A DNA stretch of 6,316 nucleotides from Actinomycetota bacterium (GTDB lineage Bacteria > Actinomycetota > Humimicrobiia > Humimicrobiales > Humimicrobiaceae): the NCBI GenBank assembly GCA_018897225.1, contig JAHILC010000299.1, positions 1-6,316 on the forward strand, given 5' to 3'. The notes under the pieces were generated by a model that made no database searches, was not told where the DNA came from, and was given only the letters and a program-made list of their open reading frames with translations. Position numbers and translations under genes: made by a program. Positions within the stretch are counted from its first letter, which is position 1, and each line of letters begins with the position of its first letter. Positions 5,920-6,316 of the stretch are shown here, piece after piece.

Positions 5920-5950
5920 TTTGACTTAATGTGTCAAACTCTATTAATAT
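5920..5950 (+). promoter_or_regulatory. Possible distal nikR promoter with overlapping inverted repeat
   Basis: TTGACT (5921-5926) and TAATAT (5945-5950) are 18 bp apart, giving a fair bacterial promoter pointing to nikR with a leader of about 90 bases. The -35 is contained in TTTGAC-N7-GTCAAA (5920-5938), a perfect 6-bp inverted repeat that could be an operator for an unknown regulator. Confidence 0.3.
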
Positions 5951-5968
5951 ATCCATTATAAGTAGTTA

Positions 5969-6014
5969 TTACAAATAGCATTAATTGTAAGTTGGATGGC
6001 TGCCCAAGGATAAT
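5969..6014 (+). promoter_or_regulatory. Possible proximal nikR promoter with inverted repeat
   Basis: TTACAA (5969-5974) and TTGTAA (5985-5990) form a perfect 6-bp inverted repeat with a 10-base spacer, itself partly symmetrical. The right arm could be a -35 for GATAAT (6009-6014, five of six to TATAAT) at 18 bp. This would start transcription near 6021, 28 bases before the nikR ATG. TTGG (5992-5995) and CCAA (6004-6007) form another short inverted repeat inside the spacer. I cannot choose between this and the distal promoter. Confidence 0.3.
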
Positions 6015-6048
6015 ATTTTTACAAAACTTTGGCAAAAAAAGTAAAACA

Positions 6049-6316
6049 ATGACAAAAAAAGAAGACAGCTCTTTGTTAAGATTCGGAGTCTCAATAGAGG
6101 AAAACCTTTTAAAAAAATTCGATTCTTTTATTTCCAGCACTAACTACAAAAACCGGTCGGAAGCCTTAAGAGACTTGATCAGGATTGCGCTTGTTGAAGA
6201 AGAATGGGAAAATGCTGACGAAGAAGTTGCCGGCGCAATAGTTCTTGTTTATAACCACCACAAGAGAGAGCTTGTCGATAAGCTGCTTGATATTCAGCAT
6301 GCTTATAATAAATATA
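6049..6316 (+). CDS. nikR: Nickel-responsive transcriptional regulator NikR (5' part, cut by window end)
   Basis: Eighty-nine codons are present and the frame is open at the window edge. The N-terminal ribbon-helix-helix DNA-binding domain shows the beta strand LLRFGVSIEENLL (9-21), FDSFI (24-28), and NYKNRSEALRDLIR (32-45), which includes the near-invariant NRSEA and RDLIR of NikR. EEEWENADEEVAGAIVLVYN (50-69) leads into the C-terminal ACT-like nickel-binding domain. His70 in VYNHHKREL aligns with the high-affinity nickel ligand His76 of E. coli NikR, and LLDIQHAY (79-86) is also typical. The other ligands (the HVH and Cys cluster) lie beyond the window. The family length is about 130-150 residues, so roughly the last third to two fifths is missing. 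The ATG at 6049 gives the usual short lead before the ribbon. There is no in-frame upstream start and no clear Shine-Dalgarno sequence. The gene is divergent from nikMNQO, which it most likely represses when nickel is plentiful. Confidence 0.94.
   Translation, partial: MTKKEDSSLLRFGVSIEENLLKKFDSFISSTNYKNRSEALRDLIRIALVEEEWENADEEVAGAIVLVYNHHKRELVDKLLDIQHAYNKY

Noticed and set aside
5934..6140. Minus-strand 68-codon open frame
   Set aside because: It runs through the nikR start and the control region in antisense; the NikR reading of this DNA is unmistakable.
1..6316. CRISPR array, transposase, rRNA or intact tRNA
   Set aside because: No regularly spaced repeats, transposase motifs, terminal inverted repeats or complete cloverleaf were seen.

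Overview
The window comes from an AT-rich prokaryote, most likely an anaerobic bacterium. The genes use ATG starts. Two of them have strong AGGAGG-type ribosome sites, and the metal-transport operon has a recognisable bacterial -35/-10 pair. An archaeal host is not excluded, because NikR, CbiMQO-type transporters, Ste24-like proteases and URO-D-type methyltransferases occur in both domains. No mobile element, CRISPR array, rRNA or intact tRNA is visible.

Left part (1-1774): a small, unrecognised coiled-coil protein is on the minus strand (64-348), possibly followed downstream by the first codons of another minus-strand gene that leaves the window. Facing away from it is a complete plus-strand seven-helix M48 metalloprotease of the Ste24/CAAX type (548-1774).

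Middle (1818-3137): a minus-strand uroporphyrinogen-decarboxylase-fold protein of the corrinoid/methyltransferase kind (1818-2963) converges on the protease. Upstream of it are a perfect 16-bp palindrome and a short two-block remnant (3081-3130) of a second copy of the M48 gene. The URO-D gene is therefore bracketed by an intact M48 gene and a relic of one, which suggests a past duplication or rearrangement.

Right part (3138-6316): a compact minus-strand operon, nikM-nikN-nikQ-nikO (cbiM, PDGLE/cbiN-like, cbiQ, cbiO), encodes an ECF-type nickel (or cobalt) importer. Gaps between its genes are 1-4 bp. Divergent from it, across a 300-bp regulatory region, is the 5' part of nikR, the nickel-responsive ribbon-helix-helix repressor, cut by the window end. 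The region between them holds GTGTTAT-N13-GTAACAC, which matches the NikR operator class I recall for Geobacter-like and archaeal NikR. It overlaps the -35 of the likely nikM promoter. Together this reads as a nickel-repressed nickel uptake system: when nickel is plentiful, NikR should occupy the operator and shut off nikMNQO. I see no wholly new system here. The most unusual points are the M48 relic and the additional inverted repeats in the nik control region.
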